A stretch of 64,000 nt of DNA from positions 1,550,001 through 1,614,000 of the forward strand of contig NZ_AP025017.1 in assembly GCF_019974135.1 (NCBI RefSeq), in the 5' to 3' direction. Made by a program: the position numbers and the translations under genes. This stretch comes from Actinomyces capricornis. GTDB taxonomy: Bacteria; Actinomycetota; Actinomycetes; Actinomycetales; Actinomycetaceae. The notes below the pieces were generated by a model. The model had not been told where the DNA came from. It saw nothing but the letters and a program-made list of their open reading frames with translations, and ran no database searches. Shown here one piece after another: positions 12,765-22,442 of the stretch. How positions within the stretch are numbered: the stretch's first letter is position 1; every line of letters begins with the position of its first letter.

Positions 12765-13568
12765 TCACTGCCAGAGCGCCGATACGGGAAGGCCCCACAG
12801 CCGGTCGGCGTAGCGCAGAGGCTCATCCAGGGGCGCGAGCACCACGCCGGCCCGCAGGCGCGGGCCCAGCCGGTCCTTGAGGAAGTCGAGGCCGGCGAAG
12901 TGCCGCCCCTGCAAGGACCGGGTGCTCTTGACCTCGACGGCGACGATACCGCCGTCATCGAGCTCGATGATGAGGTCCACCTCCTTGCCGTTGCGGTCTC
13001 GCCAGTGGAAGAGCCGATAGGCCGTCTCGCTCCACTCCTGCTGCGCCCTGAGCTCCGCAGCAACGAAGCCCTCCAGGAGCGAGCCGAGCATGGTGGATCC
13101 GGTCACCATGTCGCTCAGCGAGCCAGCGGTCTGCCCCATCAGTCGCGCCGCCAGTCCCGAATCCGAGACCATCACCTTGGGTCGCCCCGTCTCCCGCGTG
13201 GTCAGGTTCGGCTCCCATGGCCGAAGAGTGTCGATGAGGTAGAGCCGCGACAGGACATCCACATATGTGGTCACCGAGGAGGCGGGCAGGGAGGCCTCCT
13301 GAGCCAGCCGTGCCTTGACCAGCTCGCCGGACTGGTTGGCCGCGATGAGCCGGAGAAGCGATTCCAGCCGGGCCGGATCGGTCCGGCTGCCATCGTCGCC
13401 AGCATCCACGTGAAGGAGGCGGTTGACATAATCGTCCAGCCAGCGGCCATGGAGCCGGGGGGAGGCCTGGCGGATTGCGGGATACCCGCCTCGCACGATC
13501 CGCTCAATGAGATTCCTGCGGTCGATGACGGAGTGGCCCCATGGAATGATCCGCGAAGGTTGATACAC
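12765..13568 (-). pseudogene. truncated AAA/DUF4143 ATPase lacking its P-loop domain
   Basis: The frame encodes 267 residues matching the C-terminal half of the bacterial AAA_14/DUF4143 ATPases: the winged-helix-like DRRNLIERIVRGGYPAIR, NQSGELVKARLAQ, SSVTTYVDVLSRLYLID, KVMVSDSGLAARLMG, GSLLEGFVAAEL and the PD-(D/E)xK-like core EVDLIIELDDGGIVAVEVK. Full-length members are around 400 residues with a Walker A motif near the start; none is present. The short start-like peptide MGIADVQRR (ATG at 13594, another frame) resembles the usual N-terminus of this family, so a deletion plus frameshift probably removed the ATPase domain. It lies between hemL and hemB and looks like an insertion into a haem gene group. 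Confidence 0.7.
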
Positions 13569-13594
13569 CTGCGTTGCACGTCCGCTATACCCAT

Positions 13595-13630
13595 CTCGTA
13601 GGTTCGCTAACCCGAACTCGTAGGTTCGCT
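13595..13630. repeat. two direct copies of a 14-bp motif upstream of the truncated ATPase
   Basis: CTCGTAGGTTCGCT occurs at 13595-13608 and again at 13617-13630, 22 bases apart start to start, with eight bases between. They lie just upstream of the remnant start at 13594, where an operator or promoter of the original ATPase gene would be. A spacing of two helical turns suits a regulator binding one face of the DNA. Confidence 0.6.
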
Positions 13631-13734
13631 TATGCCGCAGGGGCCGTTCTTCTCCGGGCTGCTCCGCCTTCTGCGGGAGCCGACTCCCCGACCGCCCCCG
13701 TCCCTCAGCCTCCGGCGCGGTCGGAGGCCCCCAC

Positions 13735-14820
13735 TCAGCGCAGTGCCGGGTTCTCGGCGACCTCGCGGGCCCAGTAGGTCAGGATCATGTCCGCCCCGGC
13801 GCGCGCGATCCCCAGCAGCGACTCGGCGATGACGCGCTCGCGCTCCACCCAGCCGTTGCGGGCGGCGGCCTCGACCATCGCGTACTCCCCGGAGACCTGG
13901 TAGGCGGCCACCGGCACGGGGCTGGCGGCCGCCACCGCCGCCAGCACATCGAGGTAGGGGCCGGCGGGCTTGACCATGACGATGTCGGCGCCCTCGGCGA
14001 TATCCAGGGCCGCCTCGCGCAGTCCCTCGCGACCATTGGCGGGGTCCTGCTGGTAGGTGCGCCGGTCCCCGGTGAGGGTGGAGCCCACCGCCTCCCGGAA
14101 GGGCCCGAAGTAGGCCGAGGCGTACTTGGCCGAGTAGGCCAGGATGGCCACGTCCTCGTGCCCGGCGGCGTCCAGGGCGCCGCGGATCGCCGCGACCTGT
14201 CCGTCCATCATCCCCGAGGGGGAGACCATATGGGCTCCCGCCTGGGCCTGGGCCACCGCCATCGCCTGGTAGAGGGGCAGGGTGGCGTCATTGTCCACCT
14301 CCCCGGCGCGGGGGCCGGCGCCGCGCAGCACCCCGCAGTGCCCATGGCTGGTGAACTCATCGAGGCAGGTGTCGGCGCACACGACGAGCGCGTCCCCCAC
14401 CTCGGCGCGCACGGCGGCGATCCCCCGGTTGAGGATGCCCTCCTGGGCCCAGGCCTGGGATCCGGTCTCGTCGCGGACGGCGGGCACCCCGAACAGGTCG
14501 ATGCCGCCGATGCCGGCCTCGGCGCAGGCGGCGGCCTCGCGGCGCAGGGTCTCCAGGGTGTGCTGGACCACGCCGGGCATCGACTCGACGGGGTGGGGCT
14601 CGCTGATGCCCTCGCGCACGAAGACCGGCAGGATGAGGCTGCCCGGGTCGACGACGTGCTCGCGGGCCAGGCGCCGCATGGCCGGGGTGGTGCGCAGCCG
14701 CCGGGGCCGGACCGCGGGCGGCGTAGGGGCCGGGATGCCGTGGCGCGCCAGCAGGCCGGTGGCATCGGCATGGGCATCGGTGTCGGCCGGGGCGGGGCCG
14801 GGCGTGGCGTTGGGGGTCAT
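13735..14820 (-). CDS. hemB: delta-aminolevulinic acid dehydratase (porphobilinogen synthase)
   Basis: It condenses two 5-aminolevulinate molecules into porphobilinogen. The protein is 361 residues. The two active-site lysines are K232 ([13 protein letters not shown]) and K284 ([11 protein letters not shown]), with the family's normal 52-residue spacing. The metal loop reads [16 protein letters not shown], the three-cysteine zinc form. The start [15 protein letters not shown] was taken because the upstream frame is not conserved-looking; the first ~45 residues are a variable Ala/Pro leader before [15 protein letters not shown]. It follows hemD on the same strand after 197 bases that contain a 96-bp palindromic repeat. 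Confidence 0.96.
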   Translation of the reverse strand: MTPNATPGPAPADTDAHADATGLLARHGIPAPTPPAVRPRRLRTTPAMRRLAREHVVDPGSLILPVFVREGISEPHPVESMPGVVQHTLETLRREAAACAEAGIGGIDLFGVPAVRDETGSQAWAQEGILNRGIAAVRAEVGDALVVCADTCLDEFTSHGHCGVLRGAGPRAGEVDNDATLPLYQAMAVAQAQAGAHMVSPSGMMDGQVAAIRGALDAAGHEDVAILAYSAKYASAYFGPFREAVGSTLTGDRRTYQQDPANGREGLREAALDIAEGADIVMVKPAGPYLDVLAAVAAASPVPVAAYQVSGEYAMVEAAARNGWVERERVIAESLLGIARAGADMILTYWAREVAENPALR

Positions 14821-14901
14821 GGCGATCCTTCGTGGACTGCGGTGGTGGGATGAGGATGGCATGAGCGGGCGATGCCGCGGGTCAGGGGCGCGCGCCCGCG
14901 T

Positions 14902-14997
14902 GCTGCACATCTTCACCTGCCCGGTGCGGGGGCAGGTGGCGGGATCATGCGGATCGTGTGGCCGGGGTCGGCTCTTCGGGCTCTGAAGATGTGCAGC
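14902..14997. repeat. 96-bp palindromic repeat element, copy A
   Basis: Perfect 14-bp inverted ends GCTGCACATCTTCA (14902-14915) and TGAAGATGTGCAGC (14984-14997) flank a GC-rich centre with GGGATCATGCGGATC at 14941-14955. A second element at 28830-28913 has the same ends (GCACATC/GATGTGC) and the same core GGATCATGCGG in reverse orientation. It encodes nothing. It sits inside the hem gene group between hemD and hemB, so as RNA it would fold into a long hairpin. Confidence 0.75.
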
Positions 14998-15017
14998 GCC
15001 GCCTCTGCGGGGCGCCT

Positions 15018-16379
15018 TCATGGCTCCCGCAGGGCCTCCTCCACGGCCTCGCGCACGCCGGCCGGCGTGGGCGCACTGGCCACCGCCGCCGCCTCCAGGC
15101 CCAGGCCCCTGATCGCGCGCGCCGTCGTGGCCCCGATGGCCACGAGCCGCGTGGCGCGCGGGGGGCGGCCCAGCAGCTCCACCATGGCCCGGGCCGTGGA
15201 GGGCGCGGTCAGGACGACGGCGTCCACGCCGCCCGTGCAGCCGTGCCCAGTGCCGTCATCAGGGCCGCTATCGGGGCCGCTATCGCCGCCCCGGGGGCGC
15301 CAGGCCCGCCGCAGCTCATCGGGCACCTCCCCGGGCTCCAGGGCCCGCGTCGTGTAGGCCTCGACCTGCTCGACCTCCCAGCCCGCGCGCCGCAGCCCCT
15401 GGGCCAGGGCGGGGTCGGCCAGGGCCGAGGCGGGCAGGAGCAGGCGCCGCTGCGCCTCGGCCGGCGCGAGCGCATCCGGGGCCGTCCGGGAGGGGGGCGC
15501 GCCCGGCCCGGGGGCTGAGCCGGATGCGCCGGCCGCACCGTCTGCGCTGTCTGCGCTGTCTGCGCCGCTCTCGCCCAGGCTCGCTGCCGGGGGGTGTGGG
15601 CCGCCGGCCAGGTCGGGCAGGTCCAGGAGCGCCGCGGCGCTGCCCCGAGCCACCAGGTCCGGGGTCAGGCCGGTGGCCTCCTCCCAGGCCCGGGCCGTGG
15701 CCGGGCCGACGACGGCGACCCGCACTGCTGCGGCGGGCCCGCCCAGCGGGGGCGTGCCGGTCGGCCCGGTCGCGGCGCTGGGACCGCCGGGACCGCCGGG
15801 ACCGCTGGGGTTGCTGGGGTGGTGTGGCGGGCCGGTGCGTCCGGCTGGACCCGGGGCCCCCGTGCCGGCGGGTGCGCTAGCGGTGGGGCTGCCCGGCGCG
15901 TGCTCGCACCGCCGCTCGGCCGCATCCCCCGGCGCTGCGCCGGCCCCCCGGGCGCGCTGGGCCCGGCGCAGGTGGGGGGCCAGGGCCTCCACGGTGCGCG
16001 CCGAGGTCAGCACCAGCCAGGCCGCCCCGCCCGCCACCAGATCCTCGCTGAGGCGGGCCAGGCCCTGCTCCTGCCGGGGGCCTGTGACAGTGCGGGTGAG
16101 GGCCACCCGCAGCACCCGGGCCCCCGCCTCGGCCAGGCCCTGGGCCAGGGCGTCGGGATCGCGCCGGCGCGGTAGGAGCACCGTGCGGCCCACCAGCGCC
16201 ATATCGGCGGCACCCTGATGGGGGGCGCCTGCGCCAGCCCGGGCCGGGGCCGCCGGCGCGGCAGGGGCACCAGGCGACGCAGCGTCGGCCACGGCGTTGT
16301 GGGATGTGCGGGCTGGGGGCCCAGGGGCCGGGCGTGGAGTGCAGGGCGGCAGCGCGTCGGGATCCGGGTGGGAGGGCAT
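15018..16379 (-). CDS. hemD: uroporphyrinogen-III synthase with long low-complexity insertion
   Basis: It cyclises hydroxymethylbilane to uroporphyrinogen III. The family is poorly conserved, but [70 protein letters not shown] and [18 protein letters not shown] fit both lobes of the fold. At 453 residues it is far longer than the usual ~260: about 60 extra residues precede [10 protein letters not shown], and two Ala/Gly/Pro/Ser-rich blocks interrupt the middle. The start lies three bases beyond the hemC stop; an internal ATG at MALVGRTV is an alternative. Gene order hemC-hemD supports the call. Confidence 0.85.
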   Translation of the reverse strand: MPSHPDPDALPPCTPRPAPGPPARTSHNAVADAASPGAPAAPAAPARAGAGAPHQGAADMALVGRTVLLPRRRDPDALAQGLAEAGARVLRVALTRTVTGPRQEQGLARLSEDLVAGGAAWLVLTSARTVEALAPHLRRAQRARGAGAAPGDAAERRCEHAPGSPTASAPAGTGAPGPAGRTGPPHHPSNPSGPGGPGGPSAATGPTGTPPLGGPAAAVRVAVVGPATARAWEEATGLTPDLVARGSAAALLDLPDLAGGPHPPAASLGESGADSADSADGAAGASGSAPGPGAPPSRTAPDALAPAEAQRRLLLPASALADPALAQGLRRAGWEVEQVEAYTTRALEPGEVPDELRRAWRPRGGDSGPDSGPDDGTGHGCTGGVDAVVLTAPSTARAMVELLGRPPRATRLVAIGATTARAIRGLGLEAAAVASAPTPAGVREAVEEALREP

Positions 16380-16382
16380 GCG

Positions 16383-17717
16383 TCACCGCCTCCCCGGCCT
16401 GCCGGCGCGCAGGTCGACGATCCTGCCCGCACCGCCCTCCAGGAGGACCGCCGCCGCGCGGGCGCCCAGCTCCTGCGCCGCCGCCAGGTCGGGCTGCGAG
16501 GCCGGGAGGCGAGCAGCACCCCGGTCATGCCCGGGCGCCTGGCCCCCGGCTGCGTCGTGCCGACCCGCCGGGTGCAGGGCCCGCCCCTGCCCGTGGGGCC
16601 CGGCCGGGCCCAGGGCCACCCGCTCGGTGCAGGCCACGCGCCGTCGACCATCGGGCGTGCAGACCACGGCGCGCAGCTCCAGGAGCCGGACGCTGCCCGC
16701 CGCCCCGCGCCCCTGGGGGCCCTGAGCGCCCCGGGCCCCACCACCGGCAGCATCTCCCGCCGCGCTCCCAGGGATGGGGCCGTGCCCCGGGGCCTGCGCG
16801 TCCACCTCGACGACGCGGCCCCAGGCCCCCAGGGGAGCCGCGCACCCCGCCCCCAGGGCGGCCATGAGCGCGCGCTCGGCCGTCACCGCCAGCCGCGTGG
16901 CGGCATCCTCCAGCCGGGCCGCGGCACGGCCCAGCGCGGGGCAGTCCTGCAGCGCCCCCGCCCGGGCCTCCAGTGCCAGCGCCCCCTGGGCCGGGGCCGG
17001 CAGCATCTCCTCCACGCCCAGGACCTGGGTGACGCAGTGCCCCAGGCCCAGGCGCTCCAGCCCCGCCATGGCCAGCACGACGGCGTCCAGGTCCCCCTCG
17101 GCGTCGCGCACCGCCGGGGCCACCGGCTCATCGCGGCCCACCCCGAGCGCCCCCGCCATGCCGCGCACCCGGGCCAGGCGCGTGGGCACGTTGCCGCGCA
17201 GGTCCACCACCTCCAGGTCGCTGCGCAGCCCGAGCAGCTGTGCGGCGCGGCGAGGGGAGCCGGTGCCCACCCGCGCCCCGGGGGGCAGCTCCTCCAGGCC
17301 CAGCCCATCGCGGGCGCACAGGGCATCGCGGGCATCCTCGCGGGCGGGCGTGCAGATGATCTCCAGGCCCTCCGCCGGCGCGGAGGGCAGGTCCTTGCAG
17401 GAGTGGACGGCCAGATCCACCTCCCCGCCCAGCAGGGCCAGGCGCAGTCGGGCGGCGAAGACCCCCACGCCTCCCAGGTCGCGCAGGGGCGTGCGATCGC
17501 CGTCGCCCCGGGTGCGCACGGTGACCATCGAGATCGGTGGCCCGCCAGCCCCCTCCAGGGCGCGGGCCACCTGCTCGGACTGGGTCAGGGCCAGGCGCGA
17601 GCCCCGCGTCCCCAGGCGCAGGCCCGCCTCCCACCGACCCGGCTCCCGCAGGTCCTGGGGCCCTCCGGCCCGGGCCCGCCGGTCGCCGTCGCCGCGGCCC
17701 TCGTGCTGGTCATCCAT
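16383..17717 (-). CDS. hemC: porphobilinogen deaminase (hydroxymethylbilane synthase)
   Basis: It links four porphobilinogens into hydroxymethylbilane. Seen are LRLGTRGSRLALTQSEQVA, FAARLRLALLGGEVDLAVHSCKDLP, the arginine-rich GTGSPRRAAQL and LRGNVPTRLARV, and the cofactor cysteine C292 in GAGCAAPLGAW. The start at 17717 (MDDQHEGRG) has GAGGAG six bases upstream and overlaps the hemG end by only eight bases; the ATG at 17741 with GAGAGGA is the alternative. With 444 residues it exceeds the usual ~310-330 because of Ala/Gly-rich insertions after the cysteine domain and in the C-terminal third. The stop is followed almost at once by hemD. Confidence 0.94.
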   Translation of the reverse strand: MDDQHEGRGDGDRRARAGGPQDLREPGRWEAGLRLGTRGSRLALTQSEQVARALEGAGGPPISMVTVRTRGDGDRTPLRDLGGVGVFAARLRLALLGGEVDLAVHSCKDLPSAPAEGLEIICTPAREDARDALCARDGLGLEELPPGARVGTGSPRRAAQLLGLRSDLEVVDLRGNVPTRLARVRGMAGALGVGRDEPVAPAVRDAEGDLDAVVLAMAGLERLGLGHCVTQVLGVEEMLPAPAQGALALEARAGALQDCPALGRAAARLEDAATRLAVTAERALMAALGAGCAAPLGAWGRVVEVDAQAPGHGPIPGSAAGDAAGGGARGAQGPQGRGAAGSVRLLELRAVVCTPDGRRRVACTERVALGPAGPHGQGRALHPAGRHDAAGGQAPGHDRGAARLPASQPDLAAAQELGARAAAVLLEGGAGRIVDLRAGRPGRR

Positions 17718-19461
17718 GAGCGGCTCCTCGTCTGTTCTCATCACCGCTGATCCTCTCCCTGCTCGCACCCGGCCCCCCGTCGTCCCCGGTGCCATGGCTC
17801 CCACTCGCGCCCGGTGCTCGACTACCCGCCGCAGGTGCGCCGTCCACCAGCCCCCGGGCCACCCGGCGGGCCCGGGCCACGACGGCGGCCACGCCGCTGC
17901 CGGCCACCCATGCCCCCGTGAGCCCCACGCCCCCGGCCTGCGCGACCCGCCCCTCCAGGCGCCTCACGCGCTCGCGGCCCTCGGGGGTGGTGGGGGCCAG
18001 GGCCTCGTCCCAGCGCACCAGCCTGTGGTCGATGACCTCCTCCGGCGCAATATCCACTCCGGTCAGTGCGCAGGCCTCCCGCAGCGCCCGGTCCAGGTCC
18101 ACGCGGGGCCGCGGCGCCCCGGGCCGCCCGTAGGACAGGCGCAGGGCATGGACCCCCGGGCCGTGCCGCTCCCGCAGGGCCCGGCCGATCCAGGGCCACT
18201 TGGCGCTCAGATGCGACAGGGCCTTGGCCTCCACCGGGCAGGCCCCATCCTCCACCGCGGGGGCCACCAGCAGCCCCGAGCCCACGGGGGCCTCATCGAG
18301 CCCAGGGGCGCGGGCCACCAGGATGAGCCGGGCAATGGCCGAGCCCGACGGCGCCTCCACCTGCGCCTCCAGGCCGGGAAGGCCATCGAGCAGCCGCAGG
18401 GCGGCAGTGCGGGAGCAGGCCAGGACCAGGCGCGCCGTGCTCACCTCCCACACGGGGCCCACCGGCACCGGCTCAGCGGAGGGCGTGGGCCCCCGGCCGG
18501 TGGGGGCCAGCCCCAGGCGCCAGCAGCCGGGCCCCTCGCTCCGGAGCCACTGGCCTCCGGTGCGGGTGAGCACGGTGCCCCCCGCCGCCTCGATGTCGCG
18601 GCGCATCGCCTCCACGGCCAGGAACAGCCCGCCGACGACGCCCAGGTCCCCACCTCGCTGACCGGCCGCGCGGCGCTGGGCGAGCATCTCGGCCACCGCG
18701 GCCCCCAGGGAGCCCAGGCGGGCCGTGGCCCCGCGCAGTCCCGGCAGCACGCTGTCCACCGCCAAGGAGCCGGGATCGGCGCTGTGGATCCCGGCGACGA
18801 CGGGGCGCACCAGGCGGTCCAGGACGCCCTGGCCCATCCGCTCCCTGACGAAGGAGGCCAGATCACCCGCCTGGCCGGTGCCCACGGTGCCGGGCAGCTC
18901 GCGGTCCCGCGCCGCCTGGCGGGCGGCCCGGGCGCCGATGATGGCCACGACGTCGTCGGCCATCGGGTCGGCGGGGATCCCCAGGAAGGAGTCGGCGGGG
19001 AAACGGTGCATGCACCACTCCTGCTCCTGGGGCGGCGCCGACCCGTCCGGCCAGTCCGGGGCGGGGGGCAGGAAAAGGTGGGCCCGCCCGCTCGGGGCGG
19101 CAGTGCGCAGGCCCAGCTCGGCCATGAGGCCGCTCGGCCCCAGGCCGCCATCGGCTGGCGCACCGTCACCGTTGGCAGCACCGTTGGCAGCACCGCTGCG
19201 AGCGGCCTCCGGGGCACTGTCCCCGGCACCGTCCCGAGCGCCGCCGCGGGCGCGCCGCCCCCGGTCGGCGAAGCTGTCGGCCCCCAGATCCATGGGCACC
19301 CCGGCGATGGGGGCGCTGGCCACCAGCCCCCCGGTGTAGCCGCGGGCCTCCACCAGCAGGGGGCGCAGGCCCGCGCGCGCCAACTCCCAGGCGGCGCTCA
19401 GGCCCGCGATCCCGCCCCCGACGACGACGGCGTCCCACCGCGAGGCCACCGGGCCGCTCAT
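17710..19461 (-). CDS. hemG: coproporphyrinogen III oxidase (HemG/HemY-type, CgoX)
   Basis: A 583-residue FAD-dependent oxidase of the oxygen-dependent HemY class. In bacteria with HemQ this enzyme oxidises coproporphyrinogen III to coproporphyrin III rather than protoporphyrinogen. The FAD-binding start VVVGGGIAGLSAAWELARAG and the LVEARGYTGGLVAS segment are clear; FADSFADRG-like GADSFADRG and the C-terminal GVGLTGAWVAGSGVAAVVARARR complete the flavin site. An Ala/Gly-rich insertion of ~40 residues follows residue 75, and the C-terminal ~40 residues are low-complexity. Its ATG overlaps the hemE stop by ATGA, so hemE-hemG-hemC-hemD form one operon. Confidence 0.92.
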   Translation of the reverse strand: MSGPVASRWDAVVVGGGIAGLSAAWELARAGLRPLLVEARGYTGGLVASAPIAGVPMDLGADSFADRGRRARGGARDGAGDSAPEAARSGAANGAANGDGAPADGGLGPSGLMAELGLRTAAPSGRAHLFLPPAPDWPDGSAPPQEQEWCMHRFPADSFLGIPADPMADDVVAIIGARAARQAARDRELPGTVGTGQAGDLASFVRERMGQGVLDRLVRPVVAGIHSADPGSLAVDSVLPGLRGATARLGSLGAAVAEMLAQRRAAGQRGGDLGVVGGLFLAVEAMRRDIEAAGGTVLTRTGGQWLRSEGPGCWRLGLAPTGRGPTPSAEPVPVGPVWEVSTARLVLACSRTAALRLLDGLPGLEAQVEAPSGSAIARLILVARAPGLDEAPVGSGLLVAPAVEDGACPVEAKALSHLSAKWPWIGRALRERHGPGVHALRLSYGRPGAPRPRVDLDRALREACALTGVDIAPEEVIDHRLVRWDEALAPTTPEGRERVRRLEGRVAQAGGVGLTGAWVAGSGVAAVVARARRVARGLVDGAPAAGSRAPGASGSHGTGDDGGPGASRERISGDENRRGAAHG

Positions 19462-20810
19462 GCCCCGGGCTCCTCGTCCCGCTGCGGGTCCCAGCCCTCC
19501 CGGGCCACCGCGCGCCAGGAGTCGGAGCCGTGCACCTGGGCGACGATGCCGGTGAGCACGTCGGGGTCGGTGCCCGGCGGCACCCCGTGGCCCAGGTTGA
19601 CCACATGGGCCGGAGCGGCCCCGCCCTCCTCCAGGCACCGCTGCACCGCCGGGCCCAGGACCGCCTCGGGGGCCGCCAGCAGGGCCGGGTCGATATTGCC
19701 CTGCACGGGGCAGGCCCCGGCCGGGGTGCCCGCCAGGATCTCGGCGGCCTCGCGCAGCCCGATGCGCTCATCGACCCCGACGGCGTCGGCGTCGCGGCGC
19801 ATCTCGGTCAGGAGCCGGGCGGTGCCGGTGCCGAAGTGGATGAGCGGCGCCGCCCGGCCCGTGGTGGGGCTGACCGCCTCGCCGGCGATCTGGAGGGCCA
19901 GGGCGGAGTAGGGCAGCACGCGCTCGCGGTAGTCGGTGGGGGACAGGCTGCCCGCCCAGGAGTCGAAGAGCTGGGCCACCGCCGCCCCGGCCCGCACCTG
20001 GGCCGCCATGAAGCTGCCGGTGATGGAGGCGCACCAGGTCATCAGCTGCTCCCAGGCGGCGGGATCGGAGTGCATGAGGGTGCGGGCCGCCAGGTGGTCG
20101 CGGCTGGGGCGGCTCTCGACCATGTAGGCGGCCAGGGTGAAGGGGGCCCCGCCGAAGCCGATGACCGGTGTCCAGCCCGCCTGTCCGGCGCTGTGCTCCA
20201 GGCCGGCGCGGGCCCGTGGGCCCAGGTGCTCGCGGGCGCCAGGACGGCCGGGGGCGCCGAGCTCGGCGACGACGCGGCCCACCGCCTGGGCGATGGGCTC
20301 CAGCGCCTGGGGGGTCAGGCGGCCCCGGGGGGCGCGGCCGCTGTCCTGGCTGGTGGCGATGAGTGCCTCGATGTCCTGGGGGCTGCGCACCGGGGAGTCC
20401 AGGACGGGGCCCACGCCCTCGGCGATCCGCACCCCCACGCCGGCCAGGAGCAGCGGCACCATGATGTCGGAGAAGAGCACGGCGCCGTCCACGCCGTGGC
20501 GGCGCACCGGCTGGAGGGTGATCTCGGCGGCCAGCCCCGGATCCAGGCAGGACTCCAGCATGGGCCGGCCGGCGCGCAGGCGCCGGTACTCCGGCAGGGA
20601 GCGGCCCGCCTGGCGCATGAACCACACCGGTGTGCGGGCCGGTGCGCGGCCGCCCAGAGCCTCCAGGAGTGGCGGGACAGGGCTGCCGAGAGGCGCTGCG
20701 CCGCCACTGCGCGAATTCTGTGACGAATTGCTTTCAGAATCATCGGAGTCGCGGGATGGGTGCTGGTGCGGCGTGATGCTCCTGGAATATCTCGACGAAA
20801 GGCCTGTCAT
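19458..20810 (-). CDS. hemE: uroporphyrinogen decarboxylase
   Basis: It removes four carboxyl groups from uroporphyrinogen III to give coproporphyrinogen III. Conserved parts are PVWFMRQAGRSLPEYR (substrate arginines), ILFSDIMVPLLLAGV-like AVLFSDIMVPLLLAG, GFGGAPFTLAAYMVESRPSRD and LFDSWAGSLSPTDYRERVLPY. The ATG at 20810 is the only start before the conserved region, with AAGGAAA ten bases upstream. It gives 450 residues, including a Ser/Asp-rich 45-residue leader not usual for the family. It is first gene of the leftward hem operon, divergent from hemA. Confidence 0.95.
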   Translation of the reverse strand: MTGLSSRYSRSITPHQHPSRDSDDSESNSSQNSRSGGAAPLGSPVPPLLEALGGRAPARTPVWFMRQAGRSLPEYRRLRAGRPMLESCLDPGLAAEITLQPVRRHGVDGAVLFSDIMVPLLLAGVGVRIAEGVGPVLDSPVRSPQDIEALIATSQDSGRAPRGRLTPQALEPIAQAVGRVVAELGAPGRPGAREHLGPRARAGLEHSAGQAGWTPVIGFGGAPFTLAAYMVESRPSRDHLAARTLMHSDPAAWEQLMTWCASITGSFMAAQVRAGAAVAQLFDSWAGSLSPTDYRERVLPYSALALQIAGEAVSPTTGRAAPLIHFGTGTARLLTEMRRDADAVGVDERIGLREAAEILAGTPAGACPVQGNIDPALLAAPEAVLGPAVQRCLEEGGAAPAHVVNLGHGVPPGTDPDVLTGIVAQVHGSDSWRAVAREGWDPQRDEEPGA

Positions 20811-20984
20811 TGTGCGAGGGTTTCCTTATCGGGTGGTTTTCGCTGCCATGACGCGGGTCTTCTGGTGCTATCAGGAGGTGACCCGGCGTCATGAACATAT
20901 TTCTGACGCGCTGTCACCACAATGCTGCGCCGACAGTGCGCCAATTGTGCACACAGGGTCCCCTGATGATTCAATGCGCAGGCA
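20811..20984. promoter_or_regulatory. hemE/hemA divergent control region with a possible leader reading frame
   Basis: These 174 bases separate the two arms of the haem locus and are AT-richer than the genes. AGGAGGTG at 20873-20880 is a full Shine-Dalgarno ten bases before an ATG at 20891, which opens an 89-codon frame (begins MNIFLTRCHHNAAPTV) running into hemA in another frame. hemA itself has a weak site. The strong site may therefore mark a leader peptide or coupled translation. I could not assign promoter boxes with confidence. Confidence 0.45.
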
Positions 20985-22442
20985 GTGGCTATTCATTTTC
21001 TCTCCGCCGATCACCGCCACCTGGGGCTCGATGTCGTCGCGCGCCTGGGGGCGGTGGCCCCGCAGTTGGGGCCCGATCTCCTCGCCGCCCCGCTCGGGCT
21101 GCGAGGAGCGCTCGTGCTGTCCACCTGCAACCGCCTGTCCCTCCTGGTGGACACGGGTGAGGAGCCCGGTGAGGCCGGCGGAGACGATGCGGCTGAGGCC
21201 GATGATCCATTCGCGCACCCCGCCCGTCAGCCCGCCTCGCCCCAGGCGGACCGGAGCCCCCTGGCCAATGCCCTCGCCGGGCTCCTGGCGAAGCGCGCGG
21301 GCCTGCCCGCCGGCGACCTGCACCTGGTGGGCTTCGCCGGGCAGGAGGCCCACCGTGAGCTGTTCGCCACCGCCTGCGGGCTGCGCTCCATGGTGGTCGG
21401 TGAGCGCCAGATCGCCGGCCAGCTGCGCCGGGCCCAGCGCACCGCTGCGGCGGAGGGCACGCTGAGCACTCCCATCATCCGCGCCGTCGAGCGTGCCTCG
21501 ATCGTCTCGCGCCGGGTGGCGGGGGAGACGGCCCTGGCGGGACGGGGGCGCAGCGTCGTCGCCGTCGGTCTCGATCTGGCCGGATCCCACCTGCCCGCGC
21601 TCTCGCAGTGCCGGGTGCTCCTGGTGGGCACCGGCTCCTACGCCGGCGCCGCCGTCGGCGCACTGCGTGAGCGCGGGGCCGGGCGCATCGGCGTGTACTC
21701 CACCACCGACCGGGCCCGGGCCTTCGCCCAGGAGCGCGGCCTCCAGGCCGTGCCGCCCGGGGGGCTGGGCGAGGCGCTGAATCGGGCCGACCTGGTCGTG
21801 ACCTGCCGGGGCCTGGGCTCGCCAGTGCTGACCAGTGGGCTCATGGAGGGGCTGGAGCCCGCGCGGCACGGCGTCCGGGTCCTCCTCGACCTGGCCCTGA
21901 CCAGGGATGTGGAGCCCGCGGTGGCCGAGCTGCCCGGCATCATCCACCTCGACCTGGATCACGTTCAGGCCTCCGTCCCCCGGGCTGCCGGCCAGGAGGT
22001 GGAGGCTGCCTGGCGAATCGTGGAGGAGGAGCTCGTCGACTTCGAGCGGAGCCTGGCCGGGCGCCGCATGGACGCCCTCATCGCGGGGCTGCGCTCCCAT
22101 GCCGCCCGGGCCGTGGAGGAGGAGGCGGTGCGGCTGCGCCCCGTGAGCGCCGCGGCTGCCCCGGATCGTGGGGGTGCGGAGCCGGGGCGGCGGACCGGGG
22201 CCGCGCCGGGGGCGAGGCCCGGGACTGGGGCTGAGCCGGCCCCTGCGCCCGAGCCCATGGTCTCCCTGGCCCAGGCCGAGCGCGCCCTGCATCGCCTGGC
22301 GGCCCGTCTGCTTCATCAGCCCACCGTTCAGGCCCGTCGCGCCGGTGAGGCCGGGCAGCAGGAGGCCTACCGGGAGGCGCTCGCCCTGGTGATAGGGTCT
22401 GATGTTGTTCAGGACCATATTGATAAGAGTGAGGCAGTATGA
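20985..22442 (+). CDS. hemA: glutamyl-tRNA reductase
   Basis: It reduces glutamyl-tRNA to glutamate-1-semialdehyde, the first committed and usually regulated haem step. The protein is 485 residues. It starts (GTG) MAIHFLSADHRHLGLDVVAR; the catalytic cysteine is C48 in STCNR. GLRSMVVGERQIAGQLRRAQ, the NADPH-domain loop LLVGTGSYAGAAVGALRERG and TCRGLGSPVL follow. A Pro/Ala/Gly-rich insertion of about 45 residues precedes the C-terminal dimerisation helix ALHRLAARLLHQPTVQAR. The ribosome site is weak. The stop overlaps hemH by ATGA. Confidence 0.94.
   Translation: MAIHFLSADHRHLGLDVVARLGAVAPQLGPDLLAAPLGLRGALVLSTCNRLSLLVDTGEEPGEAGGDDAAEADDPFAHPARQPASPQADRSPLANALAGLLAKRAGLPAGDLHLVGFAGQEAHRELFATACGLRSMVVGERQIAGQLRRAQRTAAAEGTLSTPIIRAVERASIVSRRVAGETALAGRGRSVVAVGLDLAGSHLPALSQCRVLLVGTGSYAGAAVGALRERGAGRIGVYSTTDRARAFAQERGLQAVPPGGLGEALNRADLVVTCRGLGSPVLTSGLMEGLEPARHGVRVLLDLALTRDVEPAVAELPGIIHLDLDHVQASVPRAAGQEVEAAWRIVEEELVDFERSLAGRRMDALIAGLRSHAARAVEEEAVRLRPVSAAAAPDRGGAEPGRRTGAAPGARPGTGAEPAPAPEPMVSLAQAERALHRLAARLLHQPTVQARRAGEAGQQEAYREALALVIGSDVVQDHIDKSEAV

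Noticed and set aside
10501-12813. 770-codon plus-strand frame crossing the macrodomain gene and hemL
   Set aside because: It spans two genes of opposite direction with clear motifs and has none of its own.
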